This document shows, one piece after another, positions 25,002-35,714 of a DNA stretch of 64,000 nucleotides. The translations under genes were made by a program, and so were the position numbers. A model generated the notes under the pieces. The model searched no databases. It had not been told where the DNA came from and was given only the letters and a program-made list of their open reading frames with translations. This stretch comes from Aphidius gifuensis (lineage: Eukaryota > Arthropoda > Insecta > Hymenoptera > Braconidae): positions 1,860,001 to 1,924,000 of the forward strand of contig NC_057793.1 in NCBI RefSeq assembly GCF_014905175.1, written 5' to 3'. Numbering within the stretch: the stretch's first letter is position 1; each line of letters opens with the position of its first letter.

Positions 25002-26373
25002 ATTATTTAAATACCAAATAATATTTAACGAACAAAAACAAATATTATTATATTAGTTGATAAATTTCTGGAGGATTTATACAGCAATGAGCTTCCGGAA
25101 AATTAAATGATAAATATTTAAAAATAAACGTATGAATGAGTGAAAATTTAAAGAAAAAAAAAATTAAAAATTAAGGTGAATGGAATTATAATTGAATTAA
25201 TTAAAAAGTGATGAATCATACAATTTAAGAATTTTTTTATCAACTTTATTATACATTTAGGGAAAAGGTTTATATATTTTTTTTGTTTCTTTTTTGTTGG
25301 GAACAGTTGAGACAGGTAAAATGAGAAAAATTATGAGATAATTTTACTTTTTTTTTGTATTTATTTTTGACGTAATCAATATTGACAACGAAATTATTCA
25401 AAATAAAGAAAATAATTTATATTTAATTGTATTTGTCAATTAAGATTTCAAAGTAATTTAAAAATAGTTGGTTAATAATTTATGAAAATAAATATTTGCC
25501 TGAAGTCAATTCAACTTGTTCCCAATTATTTGGAATAAAAACCAAAAGCGATTAAATGTCTGTGAATAATTAAATGGTAGCTAAAAAAAAAAATAATCTA
25601 CCAAATATTATTATTTCTTTTTTTATTTGTTTATTATTATCATGATAATTATCATTTGAAATTTTAAAAAATATAAAATACAAAAATAAATCAAAAATAT
25701 TAAAAAAAAAAGATTAAATAAAATTAAAAATTAATTATAATATTATAAACGTATTGAACAATTGTTTATATAAATTATATAAATATATATATTTTTTTTT
25801 TATTTATAAAACGATCAAAATATTTATTTAAAAAGTTACTTAATCTTTTTTTTTTTTTCTTTTGTAATTACGCTTTGTAGTGATGACTGATTGAACCACA
25901 AACAAGACTAAAAAAAAAAGCTCAGAAATAATGTGCTATTCTGATTTTTTTTCCTCGCTTAAAAATAAAAAAAAAAAAAAAATTTGTCTCGAAAATTATA
26001 GTATTTTTTTATTTAATTGAGTTGTGTTTTTTTTTTTTTTTTCTCTGATTTTTTATTAAAGACAAATGTGTTTTTTGGAAATTAAAATAAAAAGGTACTA
26101 TTATCGTAAAATTAATTGTGTAGATGAAAAGATGAAATAAGGAGATTGTAAATAAAATGTAAAAAATAAATTATCTTCTTTCAGCAAACTTAATAAATAA
26201 TGACAATATATAAAATGAAAAAATTATTGATATAAAAATAATTTATTTATACAGTTTTATAATTTATTTATAAATTGTTTCGTTTTTCAGATTTTCGAAT
26301 TTATTTCTTTGCAGAAATAAATGCATTTTAATTGTATTTCTACATGCTAATTTTTGTTGATGAATTTACTTAA
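25002..26373. other. 3' flank of NCKAP5-like and intergenic DNA
   Basis: AT-rich sequence with several AATAAA-like signals (for example around 25125 and 25400) that could serve the upstream gene, and no open frame of believable composition. The convergent tetraspanin gene ends at 26374. Confidence 0.5.
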
Positions 26374-27478
26374 TTATTCTACTGTTTTTTTCATCAATTT
26401 TTTATGGACAATTGATTTTTGAATTGCATCTGCAAGACAAAGACTTGAAATAATAAATGAAACCTGTTGAAAAAAAAAAATACAAATTATTTTTTTATGT
26501 AATTATTATTAGCTTTTTTTTTTCAAGCATTCACCTCAATTATGCCAATGAAAATCAATACCATAATAATATTGATTCCATATTTAATTTGCATTTTAGA
26601 AAGACAGCCAGTTTGATAAATATCATCTCTATTTTTACTGCAAATTACATCATTATTTTTATTTGGACAACAAGATGCAGGAATTGATGAATTATTTATC
26701 AAAAAATAGTCGTCTTTGCCAAAAATTCCACAGCATTTTTCCTGAAGAAAATAAGTTAATAATAATCATTGTTTGTTCAAATAAACAACATAAAAAGTTG
26801 CTTTATTTTTTAAGCTTACTAATGATTGAAGTTGGCTAATTAAATCAGAAGAATTAATCATTGATTCGAAATATTCTGGATTTAATAATGTATTTTTATC
26901 ATCGAGATTATCAACATTTTTCAAAGTACAGTAACTATATCCACCGATGATTATTTCAATGATAAGTATTGTCAATAAAAATGCAGCATACTTGAAAATA
27001 TAAATAATAAAGTCAACAATAAATATGTATTTTTTTATTAATGTTTTTTTTTTTTTGTTATTTGTTACTTACGATTATAATAATAACATGTTTTTCTAGT
27101 ATTACTCCACAACAGCCAAAAATCGAAACAACAAATAGAATTAATCCAAAAATTATACTGGTTATTGCGAAAGTTGTTACAATTGTTTCGCCAAAAAGCA
27201 GATATATTTTATCAATATTATAAAGTTTAAATATTATTATCATGCCAAGGCCAATCATCATCAAAGAAATCAACTGTAAATAAAATTTACATCATTTATT
27301 TATCCCAAAATTAGCAATTATTATTATTGTGATTTAAAAAATTTAAATGAAATTTTTTATTGTTGAAAAAAACAATGGAGATAAATTTTTTTAACAATAT
27401 AAAATTTAATTAACTTACTGATACTATTAAATTGAAAAAAAATAATATAGATTCTGCAATTTTTATTACGCAATTCAT
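26374..27478 (-). CDS. Tetraspanin 1 (TM4SF), 242 aa
   Basis: Minus-strand exons 27419-27478, 27073-27273, 26820-26990, 26535-26741 and 26374-26463 are all bounded by GT-AG and all in phase 0 (20+67+57+69+30 codons with stop). Four hydrophobic segments fit TM1-TM4. The intracellular GCCG after TM2 is at about residues 73-76. The large extracellular loop opens with EKCCG (CCG 147-149) and has PASCC near 166-169 plus two further Cys, the standard tetraspanin disulfide set. Tetraspanins organise membrane microdomains and partner with integrins and other receptors; the partner here is unknown. It is the most distal of three like-oriented tetraspanin genes. Confidence 0.88.
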
Positions 27479-28349
27479 CTTAATAATGTATATTTAATTT
27501 TTTTTTATTAACTAGAAAAATTGATTAAAAATTCTTCTCTCAGTGACTGAATAAAATTGATAATATTAAATACAAAATGTTTGACTTTAAATAAAAGACT
27601 GAAATAGATTTTTAATGAATTTATTTTTTTTCAATATAAGAAAAAAAAAATAAAAACCCTGGGGCGAAATACAGTTGACCTAATTTATTAAAAACTCAAG
27701 TCGATTTATCATGTGATTTAAATAATTCATTTTGATTGGCTAAAAGCTGTCCTTATAAATAAAAAAAAAATTCTATTATTTGATAAAAATTTTTATCATA
27801 AATATTATTTTAGTTTTTGAGGTATTTTTTTTTTTATCTAAAAGATGTTATTATTGGTGAGTTCAGTAGTAATTAGTGTCATATCATCACTAATTTAAAA
27901 AAAAAAAAAAAACATTTATGACTTGATAACATAATACAAAAAAATATTTTAAACTTACATTTATTTATTAAAAAATAAATAATTTAAACAAATAATTTAT
28001 TTATTGTATTTGTTATTTAATTTTTGTGATTTCTTTTTTTTCAATAATGAATTGATTTTGTTATTTTTTCAATCAATCAAAATTATTTATCAATAACCAT
28101 TTTATTTTATTTTATTTATTTTTGTTTTTACATTTATTGAAATATTTAATTTTAGGATATATTTATTTAAGACATACAGTTGAGAATATTATTGTAATTT
28201 CTGGATAAAGTGCTAAATCTTAAAATTTGAAAATCATGTTAATAATTAGTTATGAATTTGGCCGATAGATCTACTTAGATTACTCTTTCTCACATGTGGT
28301 GAAGTAGAAAATCATTTGTATATAATGAACAAAAAATTGATAGTGAATA
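27479..28349. other. Upstream region of tetraspanin 1, no gene seen
   Basis: AT-rich DNA that must contain the tetraspanin 1 promoter. I could not place a TATA box or initiator with confidence, and saw no coding frame. Confidence 0.4.
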
Positions 28350-28505
28350 CTAAGAGAGAGGTGGGGTGCTGCATCCCTTCGGGGAAGTTGTAGCTAAGGA
28401 AAAGATGTAGCTTCTGCTTAATCTTTCCATATGTTGGTCTTCTTTCACCTGTTGAGCCCTTTCAAGTTTGTAACGGGTTAACCGCGCTCTCTCATACTTT
28501 TGCAT
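28350..28505 (-). CDS. Isolated GC-rich 51-codon ORF (unknown small protein or exon)
   Basis: On the minus strand an ATG at 28505 (A at -3) opens a 51-codon frame ending in TAG at 28350. Its composition is balanced and charged (it begins MQKYERARLTRYKLERAQQV, with KEDQHMERLSR following, and ends PKGCSTPPLS). The GC content is far above that of the surrounding A/T-rich DNA, and the high-GC interval coincides with the frame. The N-terminal ~30 residues would form an amphipathic helix or coiled coil. No acceptor-like pyrimidine tract precedes the ATG, favouring a stand-alone small ORF, but it could be an exon of an unseen gene or a conserved structured RNA. It lies between tetraspanins 1 and 2, same strand. 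Family unknown. Confidence 0.45.
   Translation of the reverse strand: MQKYERARLTRYKLERAQQVKEDQHMERLSRSYIFSLATTSPKGCSTPPLS
28368..28394 (+). other. UUCG-capped hairpin inside the GC-rich island
   Basis: GCTGCA-TCCC-TTCG-GGGA-AGT-TGTAGC forms a 10-bp stem (one G-U) with a 3-nt bulge and a UUCG tetraloop as plus-strand RNA. An outer pair GAGAGAG (28354-28360) / CTCTCTC (28487-28493) could close the whole ~140-nt island. On the minus strand the same DNA is the 3' part of the 51-codon frame, so this may be incidental. Confidence 0.35.
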
Positions 28506-29201
28506 TTTTATTTTTTTAATTATCAATTACCATTTTACTATTTACAATTTTTTTTTTTTTTGAGAATCAACAAAATTCACTAAATAATAGGCAAATAATT
28601 ATTGATAAATAATCAAAGCACTTTAATTTTTTTTAAATGAATATTCAACTGTAATTTTTCTTTTCACTAAAATAATGAATTTTTTATTATTTCATTGTTA
28701 AAAATTTTCTATATTATTTATTGTTAATAAAAAATTAATGGTAAAATTCATAACAAAATTTTATTTTTTGATTATAATTAATTGTAAAAAATCATGGAGT
28801 TTAGGTGGATTAAAATAGACCAAAGTATTTTGTTGATTTAAAAATATTTAATTAATAATTAAATAAATTTTTATTTAATAATTAGTAAAGAGATAAAATA
28901 AATTATTATTCGTGACTATAATAAAATACAAATAAACTTGAAAAAAAAAAAAAAACCAAATAATATTATAACTCAATTATTAAATAAATAATTTTTTTTT
29001 TGTTTTTATATATACTTATTGATTGTTATATAATATTTTTATTATTTTGTTATTTAAAAATAATGAAAATTAAAATTGACAAATGAATAACATACAATAA
29101 TAAATGAAAAATATTTTTTTTAATTTAAAAATATTATTAAAAGTTTTTTAAAATTTATTCTTTTTTTAATATTTAAATAATGTAAATTATTATAAAAAAT
29201 A
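28506..29201. other. AT-rich spacer, no gene seen
   Basis: Homopolymer-rich DNA between the isolated ORF and the stop codon of tetraspanin 2; it presumably includes the 3' UTR of tetraspanin 2. No open frame of plausible composition. Confidence 0.5.
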
Positions 29202-31158
29202 TTAAACTCTGTAAGCTCGACGTTCAGCATTTTTAATTGAATTTGCAAGACAAAGTGCAAACACAACTCCAACAAACTGAAAATAAATATAAATATTTTA
29301 TATAAATTAAATCATTAGACAAATATAATATTTTTTTTTCAAATTAATTTACCTCAACAACAGCAACACCAATTGCAAGACCTCCAGCCCATTGAATTAA
29401 ACCTTTGATAACATCAATAAACGGTTCTAAACATCCACCTTGATAAATGTTAGATGTGCAAAATTCATTTTCATGCATTTTATCATGTGAACAACAAGAA
29501 GCTGGAATTGTTCCATTCCAATTTGATTGACTGTAATCATTTTTAGACTCTACACCACAACATTGTAACTGAAAAGCAACATATTTTATTTAATTTTAAA
29601 CATTTATTTTCTAGAATAATAACTTTACAAAAATTGTAGATAAATTATTTTCAACTCACGCTCTTTTGAACAGCATCAATGAATTTTGTATCATTCCAGT
29701 AATTTTTAAATTCATGTCTATAAAATTTTTCAACAATTTTATTATTATTTTCCAATTCATAGAATGTATAAACACCAATTGCTACTTGAATGATTAAAAC
29801 TGTTAATAAAAATACAGCATACTGAAAAGAAAAAAATTATATTAGTAAAAGTAATTTATTTATTTTTGTATTAAAGTTAATTAAACTTACAGTGTTCATC
29901 ATAAAGTGACTCTCTCTCAATGCACCACAACATCCAAAAAATGCAATGATAAATATAACAGCACCAATAACTATCAGTGGTGTTGATAACATTGATATTT
30001 GTGATGCCAATTCTGGTTTAAGATCAGCATAATCGTTGAAATCACTTCTGATTATAACACCTGCTATGACCACTCCAAGTCCACATAGCTAGAAAATTCA
30101 TTAAATTATCATTACATTTGTTTTTTTTTAAATAAAAAAAATACATAATTAATTGTTGCTAATTTAATAATAAATTGTTTTAATTAATATTATTGTTGAA
30201 TTTAAAATTTAGATTTTTTTTTCTTTAATTTTAAAATTATTTTTGATTGATTGTTTTTTTTTCTGCTTTTTTTTTATGATATTTTATCTGGATGATTCAA
30301 GCTAAAATGTTATCATTAAAATCTAAATATAAATGTGATTAATAACTCATCCAGTTCCATTCTTGTTTGCCAAACAAAATTTAGACTAATTTGAAAAAAA
30401 AAATAAATAATTATTTTATGATTTTGCTTAACTTCCGTTTGACCTGGATAGTTTATTATTTTTTAGTTTTTTTCATTTTTCTGTTTTAATATTTAAGCAA
30501 ATATTTTCATGGATTTTATTTATGTCATATCATATCCGAGGTGAGTCACCGATAAAGATAAACTAAACTGAGTCGCAATTTGCAAATAAACAAGTGTCTT
30601 TTTTTCGACCAACAAGTGTTAAATTTAATTCGCATTAAATAAATTGTTGTAAATCTCTCTCGTAAAATAATTTTGTTGTAAAAATAAAAATAAACTATTT
30701 TAATAAAAAGTTATAGTTATTTTTAACTTGCAAGTATTTTTTTTTTTTTTTTAATTATTTAAATATGCCACACCCATAAAACAATCCTTGAAAAAAAAAA
30801 TTATTATTATTTAATAATTACATTTAAAAATAAAAAAAAGTAGCACAATAGAAAAATTACAATGACAATTTTTTTTTTCTCTATTATAACGACAAAACAA
30901 GTAATTTAAAAAAAAATAATTTTATTTACAAAACTTGTTTATCAAACAATTTCCTGTTTAGATTTGAAAAAAAAAAAATAAAATAAAAACAATTTACAGT
31001 TAGAAAGCTGAAAAAAATAATTTCTAAATTTTTTTTTTGTTTAAAATTTAATTATCAACAAAATATAATTAATTTTTGTCGTTAAAAAAAAAACTCACAG
31101 TAAGGATAAAGTTGAAGAAAAATAATAACAATCTAACACCACCAATAGCACACGACAT
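29202..31158 (-). CDS. Tetraspanin 2, 236 aa (CD63/Tsp42E-like layout)
   Basis: Exons 31099-31158, 29891-30088, 29660-29821, 29353-29568 and 29202-29276 (20+66+54+72+25 codons) are all phase 0 with clean GT-AG borders. TM1 spans the first junction (exon 1 reads MSCAIGGVRLLLFFFNFILT). TM2 is followed by FFGCCGALRES (GCCG at 72-75), and TM3 starts YAVFLLTVLIIQVAIGV. The large loop carries LQCCG, PASCC and a further Cys pair (FCTS, GGCLE). TM4 runs GLAIGVAVVE into FVGVVFALCLA, and the tail is short and basic (ERRAYRV). Best-preserved of the three paralogues. A second possible first exon lies upstream at 32245-32307. Confidence 0.92.
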
Positions 31159-32244
31159 TTTTGAATAAATTAATTCAAACTAAATATTAAAATTACAAAG
31201 ACAAAAAATACTCCAAAAAAAAAAATACTATTACTCTATAAACGAAAATTTAATGCTTCAATTTGAGCTTAAAAATAGAATAATTAATATAATTTTTTAA
31301 AATAGTAACAGCGTGATTGTAAAGAAGGATTGAAACTGAACTTATTCACGTTCAGCTTGTGAAGCTAAAGCTAAAAGTTTATCATCTTTTTCTTCTACTT
31401 CTCTTCTTACAAATAAAAAAAACATTCTCTCTTATATTAAAATCTATCTCTCTCAATCTTATATTGTTAAAAAATAATGTTTAAAAAATTTCTTGCATCA
31501 TCATAAAACACGTTTGTCCTTGAAAATTATTATGTGTTTGTGAGACATGTATTTTTATTTAAACCCAACACAAATACAAAGTGAACGGTGCATAAGTTTT
31601 TTCGATTTTTTTTTCATTTAATTTCGTTCAAGTCTGATGGACTTTGTGAGTTGCTTGTTTGTATGGTCAGCAACATTTTTTTTTTTTATTATAAACATCT
31701 ATCTTTTTTATATATTTAGTCAATACAACGATCATCATTATTATTTTTCTTCTAGAAGCATCATCATGACTTCCAGGCACTTCCAGGATTCCACCTGAAC
31801 CGTATCAACATTATCTACTTATAAATCTTTTTTTTTCTTTCTCTGCCCTTCTCAAAAAGGAGATGATAATTACAGGGTTCACAAGATTTCTTTGTAGAAA
31901 AAAAAAAATTAAATTCTTACAAAATAATTTACATATAAATATTAATTAATAAATTATATTTTTATTTTTTTTTAAGGTCACTTAATGACAACGTTTGAGT
32001 TTATAAAATGTTTGATAATAAATTTTAAATATATGCTGGTTATCATTAACCACATGACAACTCGAAAGAAAAAAAAAAAAAGTTGATAAAGAAATACATA
32101 AATTTACTGAAATAATATTATTTTCTTTTTCGCATCGAAATGTTTTTCATAATAACGAAATACACAGTAAGTATGCTTACATAAGCATTTTAAAATAAAA
32201 AATAATAAACTAAAAATAATAATTTTTTTAAATGATCAACTCAC

Positions 32245-32307
32245 CACAAATATAAAATTAAAAGCAAATAAAATGTACTTGATGCATGAATCCCCACAAT
32301 CCATCAT
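32245..32307 (-). CDS. Alternative (or orphan) tetraspanin first coding exon
   Basis: On the minus strand, tandem ATGs at 32307 and 32304 are followed by a frame containing MDCGDSCIKYILFAFNFIFV and then GTGAGT. From the second ATG it is exactly 20 codons in phase 0, the same size and phase as the first exon of all three tetraspanins here, and its Cys-x-Lys-Tyr-hydrophobic pattern is more typical of a tetraspanin N-terminus than the nearer exon at 31099-31158. No other tetraspanin exons lie between, so it most simply splices to 30088 as an alternative start of tetraspanin 2. Confidence 0.75.
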
Positions 32308-32851
32308 GATTAGTCCCTTTGTTTAAACAATAAAAAATAATATAATGAATATATAAATTAAATAGGTTCAACAAACTCAAGTGAACAACAAAAATAAACC
32401 CGGCGAACCGAAAGAAAGTCTAGAAATTCAAACAAAGTTATATTTGTTTTATTTTTTTTCGAATGAGATTCTTCACTTGTCAACGAGTTAAATTCAACTG
32501 GCATATATTATTCGTACATTATTACCTTCATCGAATATTTTTTTAACCCCACCATATTATTTTTTTGTTATCTCACATTGTACATGAGTATATATATTAT
32601 TTTCACATACTTGTGTTAAATAAAATATTCACAATTAAATATTAAATTAATAATTAGTCAATAAATTTTTTTCGATTATTTTTATCGTCAATTTGGTGTT
32701 TGTTTTTTTGTTGAATAGATAACTAGATTTAAAGTTGATGTCATTAATAATATTATGACAATATTGTCTTGGAAATGATAGCTATCGAGACCTTCATTCG
32801 ATGAATCATCAACGACTATTGACACAATTATTTATGTTGATAATAATAATT

Positions 32852-34371
32852 TTATATTTCTGTTGGTTTACGTTGACGAGTACGACGACGTTTTTTCAAG
32901 CTTTTTTTTGATCTAAAATAATTTGTTATAAGTAGTAAAACAATAAGCTGAAAATGAAAAATCAATAATTACTTTTTATTTATTTGTTTAAATATTTTTT
33001 GTAAATTTAATTTCAACTTACTTGAATTGATATTGATGATAGTGCTAATAAAAAAACACGATGAAGTATTGAACGATGATGATTAATTGCCAAATGTCGA
33101 CATTCAATTCCATAATAATTTTCACATTCAATTTTTGTTGTATTATCATGACGCTTAAAATCACAGCATTGTAATATGTCGAAATAATTGTCAATTGTTG
33201 AATTGTAATTGCAACAATTTATCTGAATAAATTAATTAAAATACAATTAAAAAAGAAAGTTAATTTAAGCTATGCAAATTTTTTTATTTCCTTTTTTATC
33301 TTTAAAGAAATAAAACCTTGAAAATTATTTAATTTTTATTTTTTTTTTTCATGATAAATTGATGACTAATATTTCAATTACTATACTGATAAATTTATCA
33401 ATGATATTTTTAGATATTTTATCATTGAAATTAGATTGTATTATTATTTATTTGAATAGCTTTAATGTAGTTATGTTTTTTTGGATAAAAATAAATTTAA
33501 AAAATAAATTATCACCTGAATTTCGTCATGAGACGAGACGATTGATGTTTCTTTGTCCTTGAGTGATTGTTCTAGACTTGTTGATAATACTGTTTCAAGT
33601 TCTTCGAATTTAAAAAGTGCCCATAGACCAGATGCAACTTCAACAGCAACAATTATCAACAAAATAACTGAAAACTAAATATATAATTTTAATTTTTTAA
33701 GGTAATTTAAATGATTATCTATTGATTATTTATACTTACAAGCATACATTGTTGATAGTTGTATTTAAAATCAATGAATTTCCAAAAATAAATTGCCAAT
33801 ACAAAGGTTAATAACCCAGTTAAAAGTAATACAACTGATGGAAAATCAACGTAGTTTATTATATTTAAATCCGAGTATGTTTTATCATGAAATTCATAGA
33901 TAAAAAAACTTCCTGCTGCACAAACAATCAGCCCTGTTATCTATAAAAAAAATAATAGAAAATGTAAAATACAAATAATCTAATAGCTATTTATTAAAAC
34001 ACAAAGAGAAAAAAAAAGAATAATCAATACAAACAGTTGGGCCATAGATAAATATTATTTTCTTTTTATTAAATAAATAAGGATGGTTTTAATTATTGTT
34101 AATAAATAATTTATCATGATTTAATTATATTGTAAATATACATTAAAAAAAAAAAAAAAAAGTCATGAAGCAAATGTAAACAAAGGAATTATTGTCTGTG
34201 TATCTATAATTTTATTTTTCTTTTGTTTTTTTAGAATTTTTTTTGTTGGTTTTTTATATTGTTTAAATTGTATTTTGTTTATTAAATAATTAATTAATTA
34301 TTTGTACTTACACCAAGAAGAATAAGGCATCCAAAAAGTATGTATTGGATGCAAAAATCACTGAGAGCCAT
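32852..34371 (-). CDS. Tetraspanin 3, divergent, 238 aa
   Basis: Exons 34312-34371, 33740-33940, 33516-33674, 33022-33222 and 32852-32947 (20+67+53+67+32 codons) are all phase 0, mirroring the two neighbours. TM1 (DFCIQYILFGCLILLG), TM2 and TM3 are recognisable, but the usual GCCG after TM2 is replaced by KFIDFKYNYQQC, and the large-loop CCG is degenerate (INCCNYN, then LQCCDF). The C-terminus is unusually basic (SKKSLKKRRRTRQRK), possibly a retention or nuclear-type signal, or just juxtamembrane charge. Relaxed or specialised descendant of a tetraspanin duplication; function unknown. Confidence 0.8.
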
Positions 34372-35151
34372 GATGGTTTATAAATAAAACTTTTGATTCT
34401 GGTCCAAGCTTTCTTAGCTTGTCGTCTCTGTCTCGGCGTCTTGTCTTTCACACATAAAAAAAAAAAAAACAAAATAAACAAGAGAAAAAAAAAATTTAAT
34501 AAAAAATTGTAGTTTTATTAATGTATTTTTAGATAATAAAATTGTTTTTTTTTTTTTTTTTATTTTAAATAATTATACTAGAAATTTTTGTTTAAAAATT
34601 AAAACAAATTTTTTTATACTAATTTTTTTTATTTATTAAAATTATTCAAATTTTCCCGCTGTTATCGCCATTTTAACCCTTGTAATTGCGTATTATTATT
34701 TATTAAAAAAAGAATAAATAATTATAATTAACAAAAAAAAATAATTATTACATTATTTAGTAAAAAACTATCAAATAAAATTTAAAATCTAATTTTTTTT
34801 TAAATCAAAATTTTTCTATTTGTTTATTAATTTTTTTAATAAATAAAAATTAAAATTAAATTATCTAATTATTAATTTTATAATTGAATTAATAGAAACA
34901 ATTAATATTGATAATTGAATTGAATTAATTTTATTATTATTTGTTACCTTGAAAAAAAAAAAAAAAAAACAAACAAATTTGAATTCTAGGGATTTCATTT
35001 TTTTTTTGCCCCTCAATTTTTAGTAACTAGAATTATGTTCCCCTCAAACGCCCAATTGTGCCCAATTGCCTGAACCAACCGATTGTCTATCGTTTTTCAT
35101 ATTTTTCTTCACATTTTGTTGTGTAAACTCATCGAAGTAGCATCGCAATAT
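34372..35151. other. Divergent intergenic region (tetraspanin 3 / MIF4G-like gene)
   Basis: This 780-bp AT-rich region separates two divergently transcribed genes and should contain both promoters. Just upstream of tetraspanin 3 a GC-richer stretch (34395-34455) includes CTCGGCGTC. On the right, TTCAGTT near 35151 fits an initiator for the plus-strand gene. Confidence 0.45.
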
Positions 35152-35249
35152 TCAGTTCTTAAATTTTCATTTTTCAACTTACTTAATTTGTCCAATTTTC
35201 ATACAACCAGCTTTATTTTGTTAATCAAATAAATCACAAAAAACATTTG
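35152..35249 (+). other. 5' UTR exon of the MIF4G-like gene (probable)
   Basis: A TCAGTT initiator near 35152 is followed by ~98 bp ending CATTTG and the donor GTAAGTC at 35250. The acceptor TTATTATCAG at 35706 then leads within 9 nt to the start codon. No ATG-led frame of length occurs in the exon. Confidence 0.5.
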
Positions 35250-35714
35250 GTAAGTCAAATTAATTAATTAACTAATTATCCCATTAAAATTACATCATAA
35301 AAATTATTTACTCAACCGTTTTTTTTTTTTTTTTTATTTTATTTCTCGTTATTTCTTTTTTTAATCAAAATTTTCCAACGAAAAACACAATTATTTTAAA
35401 ACTTATTATATTAATCCTGTTTATTAATTAATAATAAATTATTAAATTAATTAAAAATTAAATACAATTTTTTTTTCTCCATCCGCCATTCTTGGACGCA
35501 CACATAAAATCAACTGTTTTTCTGATTCCTTTGTCTCTTGTGTTTACACTCGAAAGAAATAAAAGAAAAAAAAAAATAAATAAAATTAAATTCTCTCAGG
35601 TTTCATATTGTTTTTTTTTTTTTTTTCTGCCAACTTATTTGTTTTAATTATAAATGAATTTATCATATTAATTTGCTGATTAATTATTTATTATTATTAT
35701 TATCAGATTGCAAT

